Shown: piece by piece, positions 15,757-24,815 of the stretch
Layout: every line of letters starts with the position of its first letter
How positions within the stretch are numbered: the first letter of the stretch is position 1
NCBI RefSeq assembly: GCF_020176955.2
Contig: NZ_JAIUCZ020000013.1
Location: 1-64,000 of the forward strand
DNA length: 64,000 bases
Source of the DNA: Nocardia sp. alder85J
GTDB lineage: Bacteria > Actinomycetota > Actinomycetes > Mycobacteriales > Mycobacteriaceae
Direction: 5' to 3'
The notes under the pieces: model-generated
What the model was told of the DNA's origin: nothing
Database searches by the model: none
The model's input: only the letters and a program-made list of their open reading frames with translations
Program-made: the position numbers and the translations under genes

Positions 15757-16992
15757 TCAGGCTTCCGCGATGGTCCCGAGTAGTTCCCGTACTTCCGGTA
15801 TTCGTGAGTGTGGGCGAATGTCGTGGGCGATGCCTGTGACGATGGTGTGTAGTCGTGTGGATGCGATGGCGGTGATGGTGTCGAAGTGGGTGGTGAGTAG
15901 TGCGCTGCCTTCGGCGATGTCACCGGCGTGGATGTGGTTTTGGGCCAGTCTGACGGTGGTGTGGGCTTGGAATGGTCCGCTGTCGCCGTGCTGGAGTGCG
16001 GTGTGCAGGTGCCGGTGGGCTTGCTGGTGGTTTCCGGTGGCCATGTGCGCTATGCCGGTCAGGGCGTCGAGTTCGTGTTCGGGCAGGTACACCCAGTCCG
16101 GGTCGTGCCCGCGCGTGGATTCGTAGGCGCGGTGTGCCCGGCCGATCGCTGTGTCGACTGCGGTCTTGTCGCCGGTGGCTCCGTGGGCGACTGCTTCCCG
16201 GAGGGCGGCCAGTGCCCGCAGGTGCGGGCCGCCGTGTCGTAGTGCGGTGGGCTGGGCGGCTTCGGCGAGCTGGATTCCTTCTTTGGGGCGGGAGCCGGTG
16301 CCGTAGGAGATCGCGCCGGTGGTGGCGAGAGTGCTGGCGTTGAGCAGTGCGTGGGCGACGGCGAGAGTGTCGCCGGAGGTGTTGGCCGCTATCACTGCGC
16401 GGGCGTAGTACTGGCGTGCTTCGTCGCGGCGACCGGCGTCGAAGTGGATCCATCCGGTGGCGGTCATCATTTCCGCTGCGGCGCTGGTCAGTTCGCGGCC
16501 GATGGTGTCGGTGTAGTGGGCGGTGTCGAGCAGGTGCTCGATGTAGCGGACGTGGCTGGCGGCGGTCCGGCACAGTCCGTCGCCGCCGACGACCCAGTCG
16601 AGATCACGGATCTCGCGGATGGTGGCTTCGATGTCGGCGATATCGTTTGCGCCGACCGTGACGCTGGTGGCGGTGCGTTCTCTGGCCGGTGGTGGTGTGA
16701 GCGCTGCTGGGGCGGTGGCGGCCCCGAGTGCTGTTGCTTTGAAGAACTGGCGTCGTTTCACGTCCGCCTCCTCGTCCGAGTCCACCACCAGTATGGCAAG
16801 CGGGACGTGCAGTGCCTCGGCGATGCGCCGCAGGACCCGCACGTCGTGGACGGCGGCGCTGTTGTGCTCGAGTTGGGAGATGGCGGGCTGGGTGTAGCCG
16901 AGGAGGGCTCCCAGCTCCGCTTGGGTCATGCCTGATGCCTGACGGATCCGGCGGATGACCTCCCCGGTCGTCATCCTCATGTCTGCCCCCAC
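15757..16992 (-). CDS. XRE-family regulator with TPR-like C-terminal domain
   Basis: A 411-aa protein with an N-terminal Cro/C1-type helix-turn-helix at about residues 10-65 (IRRIRQASGMTQAELGALLG ... ISQLEHNSA). A twin-Arg-like basic-hydrophobic segment (KRRQFFKATALGAATAPAAL) and a long alpha-helical TPR-like region follow. This architecture is common for orphan regulators in Nocardia and Streptomyces; the ligand is unknown. ATG codons at 16992, 16980 and 16974 are all possible starts. It is divergent from three small genes starting at 17279, so it may control them from the shared intergenic region. Confidence 0.85.
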   Translation of the reverse strand: MGADMRMTTGEVIRRIRQASGMTQAELGALLGYTQPAISQLEHNSAAVHDVRVLRRIAEALHVPLAILVVDSDEEADVKRRQFFKATALGAATAPAALTPPPARERTATSVTVGANDIADIEATIREIRDLDWVVGGDGLCRTAASHVRYIEHLLDTAHYTDTIGRELTSAAAEMMTATGWIHFDAGRRDEARQYYARAVIAANTSGDTLAVAHALLNASTLATTGAISYGTGSRPKEGIQLAEAAQPTALRHGGPHLRALAALREAVAHGATGDKTAVDTAIGRAHRAYESTRGHDPDWVYLPEHELDALTGIAHMATGNHQQAHRHLHTALQHGDSGPFQAHTTVRLAQNHIHAGDIAEGSALLTTHFDTITAIASTRLHTIVTGIAHDIRPHSRIPEVRELLGTIAEA

Positions 16993-17278
16993 AGTCGGTG
17001 AACGCGTGCGCGGGATCGCCGCGATGTCGAGATGAGTTGCTGGTCAACGGATTCGGTCCGTGACGACACGATATACGGATTGCCGAATATTTCACAGGGA
17101 TCGCGTATACGCACCGGGGGACGTCGCGGACCCCGATCTACGGTCGGGTCCGCACCCGGCACCGGGCCGGTACATCCGGCCCGGCGGCGATGGCACCGGC
17201 AGCGCTGCACCGCCGGTCGCGTGCCGCTTTCGATGCCGAGTGCGCCTGTCGAAGCCGCTGATCGGAACGAGGTCCGAT

Positions 17279-17488
17279 ATGCACACCCTGGCCATGCACC
17301 AGACGGTCGCCATGATCGCGCAGGAACACCACCGGGCACCGTCGACACCGTTCACGGTCGCCTCCGCCCACCGGGTGGCGCAATTCCACATCGCCTGCCG
17401 CGCGCAGCGCTGCCCCCGCAAAGCCGCCGCGCTGGAGGCCCTCGCCACCGCCGGCCGACTCGTGCCCTCGACCAGACATCCGCGGTGA
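17279..17488 (+). CDS. Small hypothetical protein
   Basis: A 69-aa frame starting at ATG 17279 with GGAACGAGG just upstream. The sequence (MHTLAMHQTVAMIAQEHHRA ... VASAHRVAQFHIACRAQRC) has balanced composition, a C-terminal Cys pair and an Arg/Lys-rich tail. I do not recognise the family. It is the first of three small rightward genes opposite the XRE regulator. Confidence 0.5.
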   Translation: MHTLAMHQTVAMIAQEHHRAPSTPFTVASAHRVAQFHIACRAQRCPRKAAALEALATAGRLVPSTRHPR

Positions 17489-17575
17489 CCCCCGATGAAT
17501 GCACCGTCCAGTCACGGTGGCCAGGCTGCCGGGAGCGGTACCGGTCGGCGTGTATCGCAGGGGAAGTGATCGGCC

Positions 17576-17785
17576 ATGCGGCCCACCCGTGCGCCCCGGC
17601 GTATCCGCCATCTCCATATCGAGTCCGGCGCACTGACACTGGACTACCAAGCCTGCGCCGAACAAGCCCAGCAGGTCGCTGCCGAACTGGCGGCCACCTT
17701 CGCCGACACCGGGCTGACCGTGACCGTCGACGACAACGTCAGCGCCGACATGCCACCGCTGCCGTGCGCGCGACTGTGGCCGTGA
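17576..17785 (+). CDS. Small hypothetical protein
   Basis: A 69-aa frame with AGGGGAAG upstream of the ATG. The basic N-terminus MRPTRAPRRIRHLHIESG is followed by an acidic, helical segment (QACAEQAQQVAAELAATFAD). No family is recognised. Spacing suggests the same transcript as the flanking small genes. Confidence 0.45.
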   Translation: MRPTRAPRRIRHLHIESGALTLDYQACAEQAQQVAAELAATFADTGLTVTVDDNVSADMPPLPCARLWP

Positions 17786-17842
17786 CCACCACAGTGACTG
17801 CCCGGCAGCCATTGCCCCCCAACCTCGATATCAAGGAGCGCC

Positions 17843-18100
17843 GTGACCAGCCAGCTCGCCTGGATCCTGTGGCCGGGCTCGGTCTTCGCCACAGCGGTGA
17901 TCAGCTACCGGATCGGGACACGCGTCCGCGCACACGACAGCACCAGCCGCGACCCGGCAGAGGGCCCGATACCGGCCCAGGATCTGCGAGATAGTGTGCC
18001 GATGAACCGCGACGAGGCCGAGTTGCCGCCGTTGCCTCCGCCTCCGGTGCGCTGGTGGATCGACGAGGACGACACCGCGATCTTGCCTCGCATTCCATGA
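17843..18100 (+). CDS. Small membrane-anchored hypothetical protein
   Basis: An 85-aa frame starting at GTG 17843 with AAGGAG seven nt upstream, the clearest ribosome-binding site of the three small genes. One N-terminal transmembrane segment (LAWILWPGSVFATAVIS) is followed by a polar cytoplasmic tail rich in Pro and acidic residues (LPPLPPPPVRWWIDEDD). Function is unknown. Confidence 0.5.
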   Translation: MTSQLAWILWPGSVFATAVISYRIGTRVRAHDSTSRDPAEGPIPAQDLRDSVPMNRDEAELPPLPPPPVRWWIDEDDTAILPRIP

Positions 18101-18220
18101 CCCGGCACCTCCCGGTCCGCCGCAGACCCCCTGCCTCCTCGCCTCAGTCCGGCAGGTGCTCAACCATGGACACGACACCGGACTCTGTCGGCCGATCTGC
18201 CGATACATGTCACGTCAACA

Positions 18221-18256
18221 TATAATCGAAACTATGTTCTCCAGGGTTGTCCCTGG
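18221..18256 (+). promoter_or_regulatory. TATAAT box and short hairpin
   Basis: A perfect TATAAT hexamer at 18221-18226 lies in an AT-richer patch, without a clear -35 element. A perfect inverted repeat CCAGGG-TTGT-CCCTGG follows at 18241-18256. Together they may be the promoter and 5' leader for the membrane/pentapeptide gene pair downstream. A 93-codon minus-strand frame at 18261-18542 also covers this area and ends NPYDDYVED; I cannot exclude it as a gene. Confidence 0.3.
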
Positions 18257-18486
18257 TGATTCAGTCTTCAACGTAGTCGTCGTAGGGGTTTGTCCTGCTT
18301 GGCTTCTGGCCCTGGGCTGTTATCTCGGGTGTCCGCGACGGGCTGTTGGTGATCGTTCGGCGCGTTGCCTCCATCGAGACGTCGGCCCGCCACTTCGGCG
18401 CCGGGCGGCCGAGAAGCTGGCATGCTCTCGCCCGTATTACGGCGTCCCGCAGCGGATCCGGCGGTGACGGCCTATCGTTTCGGGAT

Positions 18487-18906
18487 ATGTGGCTGTATGC
18501 CGTATGGGGGTGTGTCGGCGCGGCCGTCAACTGCGGAATCATCTATGTCGAGGCCACCCGGAGAGTGAAGGGCTGGCCCTGGTCCAAGCCCCACGGCCCG
18601 GGTGGCGGTCCGTACGCTGTCTCGATTCTGGTGCAACTCGGCATCGGGGCAGGTGCCGCCGCCGGTATCGTCGACAGTGGACTGATCGTCACGAACGTCG
18701 CGGCGAGCGGCTTGGCCTTCGTGATCGGTACGGCCACACCGGTGGTCGTGAAGAAGGTCAGCCAATACGTAGAAGCGCTTCTGCCCGACGAGGACGATTT
18801 CGCGAAGAAAGGCCACGGCGACCGCGACACCATGACGGAACAGCCGGTGCCGCAAGGCGAGATGGGCCTCGCGAACAGGAGCCGCGGCGACCTGGAGTCA
18901 CCATGA
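18487..18906 (+). CDS. Membrane protein paired with pentapeptide-repeat protein
   Basis: A 139-aa protein if it starts at ATG 18487; the same frame is open from 18346 but that extension is Arg-rich and not protein-like. It has three predicted transmembrane stretches (MWLYAVWGCVGAAVNCGIIY; VSILVQLGIGAGAAAGIV; IVTNVAASGLAFVIGTATP) and then a charged tail. Its stop overlaps the start of the next gene as ATGA, so the two are translationally coupled. The family is not recognised. The pairing suggests a membrane partner for a soluble pentapeptide-repeat protein. Confidence 0.6.
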   Translation: MWLYAVWGCVGAAVNCGIIYVEATRRVKGWPWSKPHGPGGGPYAVSILVQLGIGAGAAAGIVDSGLIVTNVAASGLAFVIGTATPVVVKKVSQYVEALLPDEDDFAKKGHGDRDTMTEQPVPQGEMGLANRSRGDLESP

Positions 18907-19724
18907 GCACTCGTCTCTTCGGCCGCCAGTTGCTGGCGGCGCTGGCCGGGTCGACCCCGGCATTCACCCCGGTCGCGACCGAGGAACCCCGTAACAGTGC
19001 GTATCGCATCCTGGCGGCGCTGGCCGGGTCGACCCCGGCATTCACCGCAGGTAGCTCTGACGAATGTCGACGCCAGTCCGCCTCCCCACAATCGCCTGAG
19101 GAGCCAGCCGATACGAATTCCGCCCAGGCAACCCCGCCTATCGACCCAGCTGCGCTCGGCGACACTGATCGAGACCTTGCTGGTGAAGACCTGCACAACA
19201 CGGACCTGAGCGACGCGGACCTTTACAGCCGGAACCTGTACAACGTGAACTTGGCCGGCGCGGACCTGACCGGCGCGGACATGGCCGACAGGGACCTGGA
19301 AGACGCGAATCTGACCGGCGCGGACCTGACCGGCGCGGACTTGACCGGCGCGGACCTGACCGGCGCGGACCTGACCGGCGCGGACCTGGAAGACGCGGAC
19401 TTGACCGGCGCGATCCTGACCGATGCGATCCTGACCGTCGCGGATTTGACCGGCGCGATCCTGACCGACGCCAACCTGACCGGCGCGGACTTGACCGGCG
19501 CGATCCTGACCGGCGCGGATTTGACCGGCGCGATCCTGACCGGCGCGAACCTGCCGGTAGTAAGCAGTATCTCTAACGTGGCGTGGTCGGATGAAACCAG
19601 GTGGGGCCCTGCTGCCGATGAGATTCGTGCCCGCTCGGTCCGGCAGAGCGACGACACCTACATTCTGAATCCCGGTAAAGGCCAGCGAGCAAAAATTTTC
19701 ACCGGTGCCAACCTCCTGTCGTAG
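18903..19724 (+). CDS. Pentapeptide-repeat protein
   Basis: A 273-aa protein. The N-terminal part carries two copies of LAALAGSTPAFT, encoded by a nearly identical 36-bp direct repeat at about 18931 and 19011. A linker follows, then roughly 26 tandem pentapeptides of the A(D/N)LTG type between about residues 84 and 220, predicted to form a right-handed quadrilateral beta-helix. The DNA of this part is a 15-bp tandem repeat (GCGGACCTGACCGGC). The last 50 residues are not repetitive. Pentapeptide proteins can mimic DNA or act as scaffolds; which applies here is unknown. It is coupled to the upstream membrane protein gene. Confidence 0.85.
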   Translation: MSTRLFGRQLLAALAGSTPAFTPVATEEPRNSAYRILAALAGSTPAFTAGSSDECRRQSASPQSPEEPADTNSAQATPPIDPAALGDTDRDLAGEDLHNTDLSDADLYSRNLYNVNLAGADLTGADMADRDLEDANLTGADLTGADLTGADLTGADLTGADLEDADLTGAILTDAILTVADLTGAILTDANLTGADLTGAILTGADLTGAILTGANLPVVSSISNVAWSDETRWGPAADEIRARSVRQSDDTYILNPGKGQRAKIFTGANLLS

Positions 19725-19921
19725 TGACTCCTGCACCGAGTCCCGTGCGGGCCCGCGCACATCGCGGCCCAGCTACTCTCGGCCGCCGCCCCCGCTGTCC
19801 CGGGGCGAACGGTTCACTGCCGCCAGCGAAGCGGCATAGATTGCTGTCCGTGAGCGGCTTCTCCGGCTTCCCGCCCCATAGCGCGGCCATACAGCGGCCC
19901 GGCCGAACCGCACCGCGACCG

Positions 19922-20086
19922 ATGTCCCGCGCCGAACGCACCGGTGCCTGCCGCACTTGCGGCGAATTGCTAGCCCGAGTCGAGCAACTTGAGCAGCGGA
20001 TCGCGCGACGGGAAGCGCGTCTCGACGTTCTCAGGCAGCCGCCCCCGGTGCCGTCGCGGCCCGCGCAGCGCGTTGAAACCGGCTGA
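19922..20086 (+). CDS. Possible small coiled-coil protein
   Basis: A 54-aa frame (MSRAERTGACRTCGELLARV...) with a CRTC pair and a short Leu/Arg/Glu heptad region (VEQLEQRIARREARLDVL). The same frame extends further upstream without good coding character. The start has no strong ribosome-binding site, so this is a weak call. From 20087 to 20374 I see nothing. Confidence 0.3.
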   Translation: MSRAERTGACRTCGELLARVEQLEQRIARREARLDVLRQPPPVPSRPAQRVETG

Positions 20087-20374
20087 GATCCTCACTATCC
20101 GTGCGCGGTACCTCGAAGACGAGACCTTGACCTAACGGCCGTTGAGTTCGGCTGCGGCTACGTCACATCGCCAAGATCGGCGACGGAAAGATCCACGACG
20201 GGCCCGGCGGGCGCTGGTCCTCGCCATTGGGCACCACACCCGCCCGCAGCCGCACGCTGGGACCATCCGCGCCGGAAGGAAGCACCACCTACCTCAACGC
20301 CACATCAAAGACACCGTCCACACCGCAAACAGCACGGTCACGGGCGTTGCCGACACGCAAACCCTGGGGAACGT

Positions 20375-20713
20375 ATGTTCGAAGACTGGCCAGATGCCTT
20401 TCAACCGTCGCCGCGACGAGTGATCGACCCGCCCAGGCCAGTGATGGTCCACCTCCCGACCCTCCTGCCCGCCAACGCGCCACGAGGATTCGGCCAGGAC
20501 AAGATACTGATGCGAGTCAAGGCCGGCGGGCTCGATCTCACCTGTACCGTCCCGGGCCTGCTGCACGCGTGGGTCCTCGGTAACGAGGGCACCTGGTACG
20601 GAATCGTCGAGTTGATCGTCTACACCGGCAACGGCCATGGCCGGTTGAGGGTAACGCAGCTGTGCCCGGCCTCGTCCCTTGCCCGGCCAGGCGAAGCCGG
20701 GGGCGGTCGATAG
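20375..20713 (+). CDS. Hypothetical protein
   Basis: A 112-aa frame starting at ATG 20375 with GGGGAA upstream. The central part (MVHLPTLLPANAPRG ... DLTCTVPGLLHAWVLGNEGT) looks like a compact beta-rich domain and the composition is normal. No family is recognised. It stands alone on the plus strand before a lower-GC block. Confidence 0.45.
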   Translation: MFEDWPDAFQPSPRRVIDPPRPVMVHLPTLLPANAPRGFGQDKILMRVKAGGLDLTCTVPGLLHAWVLGNEGTWYGIVELIVYTGNGHGRLRVTQLCPASSLARPGEAGGGR

Positions 20714-20871
20714 TCGTGTATCGCCACTCCCGCTGAGCCCCACGCGATCGCTGGGGCCGATACGCGACCTTGCGGGTAACTTGTGACTGCGGGACGACCA
20801 AGCGGTTGTTCGCATGCGCGGGGAATACTGCGAACATAATGCAGACGTTTAAGAAATTCTCGCACTAATGA

Positions 20872-21594
20872 CTATTTCCCATAGTTCGGCGGCTCATCTT
20901 GTGGATCGCTCGATATTCTGAAGATATTTTCAGCTAGCTGCATGGCTGAACTCGTCGTTTCTTGGGCGATCAGGTGCGAAAGTGGCTCGTGTGAGTCGCG
21001 GCTCAGATGTGTTCCGTCATGTCCGGAATGTGCAACGGTAGCAGCATCCGCGAACCTAACTTTTCGCTTCTCGGCAACGCGGTGTATTGCCGGACCAAGC
21101 TCGCATGATTTGCGTACAGAATCGAGGTCATATTCTGAACTGAGTTCAGCGAATCCGGGCTTAGCGGCATCAAGATGTGTTGGACTGACCAATAGTATTG
21201 CAGGCACGCTACTTGTCCGGGTCCAGGCTATGCGCTCGATGTCATCAATATATCCATCCAGCGCCGCCGCAATCTCGTCCGGCTCTCGATTAAACCTGGA
21301 TTTCAGATCATTTACACCCAGCATGATAACCACCATGTCTAATGGCGAGTGGCTACGTATGCAGGGCCGAAAATAGGTTCGGCCATTGCGATCATCGCGT
21401 TCCGGATCGTCTAGGTCAGTTGTGCGACCGCCTAGACCTTCCTCGAGAATGGAATATTCGCTACCTAAACACTCTTGCAAACGACCAGTCCAGCGTACAT
21501 CGGCGGGCCATCGGCCCCGCCCTTCCGAACGTTGACCGAAGGTGTTGGAGTCGCCGTAGCACAAGACGGTGAAAGCGTTAGGGTTAACAATCAA
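20872..21594 (-). CDS. SGNH/GDSL-type hydrolase
   Basis: A 240-aa SGNH esterase/lipase-fold protein. Block I is CYGDSNTFGQ (Ser16), block II GLGGRTT, block III MLGVND, and the catalytic Asp-x-x-His is in GHDGTHLSRDSH. The start is a TTG at 21592-21594 with AGGA about nine nt upstream, only 18 nt after the stop of the upstream regulator pseudogene, suggesting one transcript. No signal peptide is visible, so it is probably cytoplasmic. GC content is clearly lower than in neighbouring genes, suggesting recent transfer. Substrate is unknown. Confidence 0.85.
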   Translation of the reverse strand: MIVNPNAFTVLCYGDSNTFGQRSEGRGRWPADVRWTGRLQECLGSEYSILEEGLGGRTTDLDDPERDDRNGRTYFRPCIRSHSPLDMVVIMLGVNDLKSRFNREPDEIAAALDGYIDDIERIAWTRTSSVPAILLVSPTHLDAAKPGFAELSSEYDLDSVRKSCELGPAIHRVAEKRKVRFADAATVAHSGHDGTHLSRDSHEPLSHLIAQETTSSAMQLAENIFRISSDPQDEPPNYGK

Positions 21595-21612
21595 TGTTCG
21601 GATTCCTACAGG

Positions 21613-22892
21613 TCAGATGGGCACACCAATGTGTTCGGCAACGCTGGCAAGTCCATCCAAGCGTTGTTTGCCTCGTCGGGTCAGTAGCTCGTTGGTCAGC
21701 GCGTGGGCCAAGGGTACGTGACCGATGAACTCTGGTGCCAGCGAGCACGCCTGGCGAAGTGTACTCACCGCTTCAGTATTTTCCTGATTATGAACCTGAG
21801 CATGTGCATAGTTAATCAGCCTGCGGCTGCGCAATACCGGCGGAACCCCGTTTCCGCCGTCGCTGCCGACGGCAAGTTTAATAGCTTCGCGTGGCTGATC
21901 CGCTGCCATCTCGTTTACAACACCGAAGCTAGCGGCAGATGTACGGCCAAAAACATTGGACGCCTCGGGCCTCGTTGCATAGTCATAATCTAACTGCCTC
22001 TCGGCCGATTCGCATAAGCGCAAATACTGCCGCGCTTGCCGGTAGTCTCCCGTTCGCGAGGCCGCGAATGCGGCGTAACACAGAAGTTCTCCCCAAATAG
22101 CGACGTGACGCGGTGTAGCGGTAGACAATCGTGGTTCGATTTCTGTGGCGGCGCGTTCGGCATAAGCTGCCGAATCGTCGTACATACCATTCTTTGCCAA
22201 TAGCCACGAATAGGACCCTTTGATTGCCGCTCGTGTCAGTTCATCTCCGCTTTCTGCTGCAAGTGTGTCGGCACGAATGAGCGCCAGAGCTGCCAAGTCT
22301 TCCTGCGCCACATAACCCAATAGATTCGATGAGGCATGCAGTAATTGAGCAAGCGAAATATTCACCCGACGCCGTGGCTCACCTATCGCAGCCTCGGCGG
22401 CGTTATATGCGCTTGCTAAGACGGCAGGAAGCAAACTTTCCATTTCGCCGAACCGGGCGGAAAAAACAAATTCCATGTGCGCGCTACCGCAGTCGTAAGC
22501 TCTATCGGTGTGCCTGGCGGTGTATCTGGTATTCCCCCCATGAGCACCCGGCGCAAATTGAACATACCGCCATCGGGTGAACTGCTAATTGAGCTATCAA
22601 AAGTTAGATTTCCGCTTGGGTGGGCTGCCGCTGTAAGCGGCTGTGGTGGCGAGTGGGTAACCGCGCCAAGGGAGCTTTTGGCGAGTAGGTCGGCAAGCTG
22701 TTCGGGTGTAACTTTCAGTGCTGCTGCAAGTTTCGGCCACAGCCACGCTTGGGGCTGGCTCTTGCCTGCCTCCCAGCGAACTACCGTGGAGCGCTCCACT
22801 TTGAGACGGGCGGCTAAAGACTCCTGGGTGAATCCCAGCGCTATCCGGCGCTGTGCGAATCTGCGTCGCGCCTCGCGCCCGGCAACCCCCAT
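21613..22892 (-). pseudogene. XRE regulator with helical C-terminal domain, frameshifted
   Basis: The N-terminal HTH (FAQRRIALGFTQESLAARLK ... VVRWEAGKSQPQ) is in one frame and ends at 22416. The C-terminal TPR-like half (FSARFGEMESLLPAVLASAY onward to 21613) is in another. The frames meet at the A6 run at 22461-22466 (T6 on the coding strand); one extra T would join WNLFF to SARFGEME. The intact protein would be about 425 aa. It may be a true pseudogene or an indel artefact. The region is lower in GC than its surroundings and is followed closely by the SGNH hydrolase gene. Confidence 0.75.
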
Positions 22893-23054
22893 GCCTTTAC
22901 CGCCTTCCGTCCCTGCGTAACACCCGAGCTCAGCGGGGCAATGCCTCTTTTTCGCCTCATTAGTGCACAGCGGGCGCTCTGGCTGGTGACCGCTGCGAAC
23001 GGTTTGCTACAGGGTACGGCCCGCACCCATCGGGCGGCAATGGAGGCACACGCT

Positions 23055-23165
23055 ATGACCAGCCACGACTCACCGCCGCACCTTGCCGGTGTCGCCTGGG
23101 CGGGCCAACACCACCGAGTTCATCGACCTTCGCGCGACGGTGAGTCCTGTCGGGGGTGGGGCTGA
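23055..23165 (+). CDS. Possible short leader peptide
   Basis: A 36-codon frame starting at ATG 23055. Its stop overlaps the ATG of the next gene (TGATG), a common coupling arrangement. There is no recognisable family and no strong ribosome-binding site, so support is positional only. Confidence 0.25.
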   Translation: MTSHDSPPHLAGVAWAGQHHRVHRPSRDGESCRGWG

Positions 23166-23656
23166 TGAGTTTTACCGGTCAGTCCATCGCGGACGCGGTT
23201 GTCCTGCGTGCCAGCGATTATCGGGTCGCTGGGAGGCTGTACTGCCGGATCGACAGTACTCACCATCGAATCTTGTTGCGGGCCACCGATATCGGTGCGA
23301 TCACTATGCCCGAGCGGCTGGGGTGCCTCGTGCAGGCCCGGTGCGAGAGTATTCGTGCGCGGGGGCCGGTGTTCGAGTACGGGGGCCGGTGGACGTTCCT
23401 CACGACGCCGCATCGGTGGGATGCGGATCTCGGGACCGTCGCCAGGCTGAACTCGTTGAACGTGCAGGTTGTGCCGTTCTCGGCCACCATGCTGCTGCCG
23501 TCGCCGGGTGATCCGGTCAGGGAGCGTCGCCGCTGGGTCGTGCCGCCGCGTGATCCGTTACGGCCGGCGATGGATACCGTCCTCGCCGTACTCGATGAGA
23601 TCGCCGGCGGCCACCGAGCCCGATGCGCGGTGGATTCCTCTCGTAGTTCGGTCTGA
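23165..23656 (+). CDS. Hypothetical protein
   Basis: A 163-aa protein starting at ATG 23165 (MSFTGQSIADAVV). Segments RATDIGAITMPERLGCLVQA and FEYGGRWTFLTTPHRWD, followed by VVPFSATMLLPSPGD and RRWVVPPRDPLRPAMDTVL, resemble a small actinobacterial family of unknown function often found beside orphan XRE regulators; that comparison is from memory. It is divergent from the frameshifted XRE gene and upstream of the small membrane-protein gene broken by IS elements. Confidence 0.6.
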   Translation: MSFTGQSIADAVVLRASDYRVAGRLYCRIDSTHHRILLRATDIGAITMPERLGCLVQARCESIRARGPVFEYGGRWTFLTTPHRWDADLGTVARLNSLNVQVVPFSATMLLPSPGDPVRERRRWVVPPRDPLRPAMDTVLAVLDEIAGGHRARCAVDSSRSSV

Positions 23657-23863
23657 AAGAAATTCGCGCGCACCGTGTCCCGGTGTCACGTCCGGGCGGT
23701 GTGGATCGAACCGGACGAACTGCCCGGGGCTCATCTTGTCCGTACGCGGGCGGCGTGAGAAGTGCGGAAGTCGTTGTCGGACAGTGATTTATGAGAGAGG
23801 AGTGATCGATGATTGTCGGTTGGGGGAACGGCACGGTACTGCTGGTGATCGGCTTGGTACTAG

Positions 23864-24815
23864 GGCGTGTCTCCCAATAGATCGGTGGCGGTGCGGCAGC
23901 ATGGTCGTCGTGGTTGTGGTTGGTGATCGGTTTCGGGTGTTGACGGATGCGCAGTGGGAGTTGCTGGAGTTGCTGCTGCCGAAATCCGAAGGGCGCGTGG
24001 GCCGTAACTTCAGTGATAGCCGCCTGATCGTGGAGGGATTGCTGTACCGGCTGCGGGTCAGCGGGCCGTGGCGGGACCTGCCGGCGGTGTTCGGGCCGTG
24101 GCAGACGGTGTGGAAGCGCCATCGCCGCTATGCCGCTGATGGGACGTGGGACAAGGTGCTGATCGCGTTGGCCGCGCTGGCCGACGTGTCCGGTGATCTG
24201 GACTGGGTGGCGTCGATCGACACCACGATCGTGCGGGTTCACCAGCACGGTGCGAACGCCGCCCGCCACACAGGGGGCTCCCTCGAATTACACGAATCTG
24301 CTCGATGAGCCTGCCGATCACGGGATCGGCCGGTCTCGTGGCGGGCTGACGACGAAGATCCACCTGATCACCGATGGTGCCGGTCGCGGCCTGTCGGTGC
24401 TGATCACGCCCGGTCAGGCCGGCGACAGTCCCTTTCTCGGTGAGGTGCTCGACGGTGTCAGGGTGCCCCGCCTCGGCGGCGGGGCACCACGGACGAATCC
24501 GGACGCACTGCTCGGCGACAAGGCGTATTCGTCGGCAGCGAATCGGAAACTGCTGCGCCGCAGACGGATACGAGCTGTCATTCCCGAGCGTGCCGATCAG
24601 CTCGCCAATCGGAAACGCAAGGGCCGTGACGGTGGCAGGGCGCCCTCGTTCGACCGGGAGGCGTACAAGGGACGCAACGTCGTCGAACGGGCCTTCAACA
24701 AGGCCAAACAGTGGCGGGCCGTCGCCACCCGCTACGACAAGCTGGCGCTGACCTACCGTGCAGGCGTCGTCATGGCCCTCGTAGTCGAATGGCTCAAACT
24801 ATTGGGAGACAAGAC
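23864..24815 (+). mobile_element. IS5-family (IS427-like) insertion sequence
   Basis: The element has imperfect terminal inverted repeats: left GGCGTGTCTCCCAATAG, and right, reverse-complemented, GTCTTGTCTCCCAATAG. CTAG flanks both ends (23860-23863 and 24816-24819), consistent with a short target duplication at TA or CTAG. It carries two overlapping transposase frames. Its right flank is shared with the IS701-family element that follows. Confidence 0.85.
23901..24308 (+). CDS. IS5-family transposase, OrfA
   Basis: A 135-aa N-terminal transposase part (TDAQWELLELLLPKSEG, GPWRDLPAVFGPWQTVWKRH, VASIDTTIVRVHQHGANA), which includes the first catalytic Asp in SIDTT. The frame runs out after ARHTGG. 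A +1 shift at the G5 run near 24270-24280 continues into OrfB. Such overlaps are usual for IS427-type elements that use programmed frameshifting, so this need not be a mutation. Confidence 0.8.
   Translation: MVVVVVVGDRFRVLTDAQWELLELLLPKSEGRVGRNFSDSRLIVEGLLYRLRVSGPWRDLPAVFGPWQTVWKRHRRYAADGTWDKVLIALAALADVSGDLDWVASIDTTIVRVHQHGANAARHTGGSLELHESAR

Noticed and set aside
18543..19760. Antisense frame with repeated RAGQ units opposite the pentapeptide gene
   Set aside because: The repeats only mirror the 15-bp DNA repeat of the sense gene; no start signal or domain.
20812..20839. GTTCGCATGCGCGGGGAATA... resembling a lone CRISPR repeat half
   Set aside because: Only the GCGCGGGGAAT core is shared and the handle is absent; GTTCGCA/TGCGAAC arms make it a simple inverted repeat instead.
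23675..23758. 27-codon frame ending LVRTRAA upstream of the IS elements
   Set aside because: Looks mildly protein-like but has no ribosome-binding site and no recognisable family.
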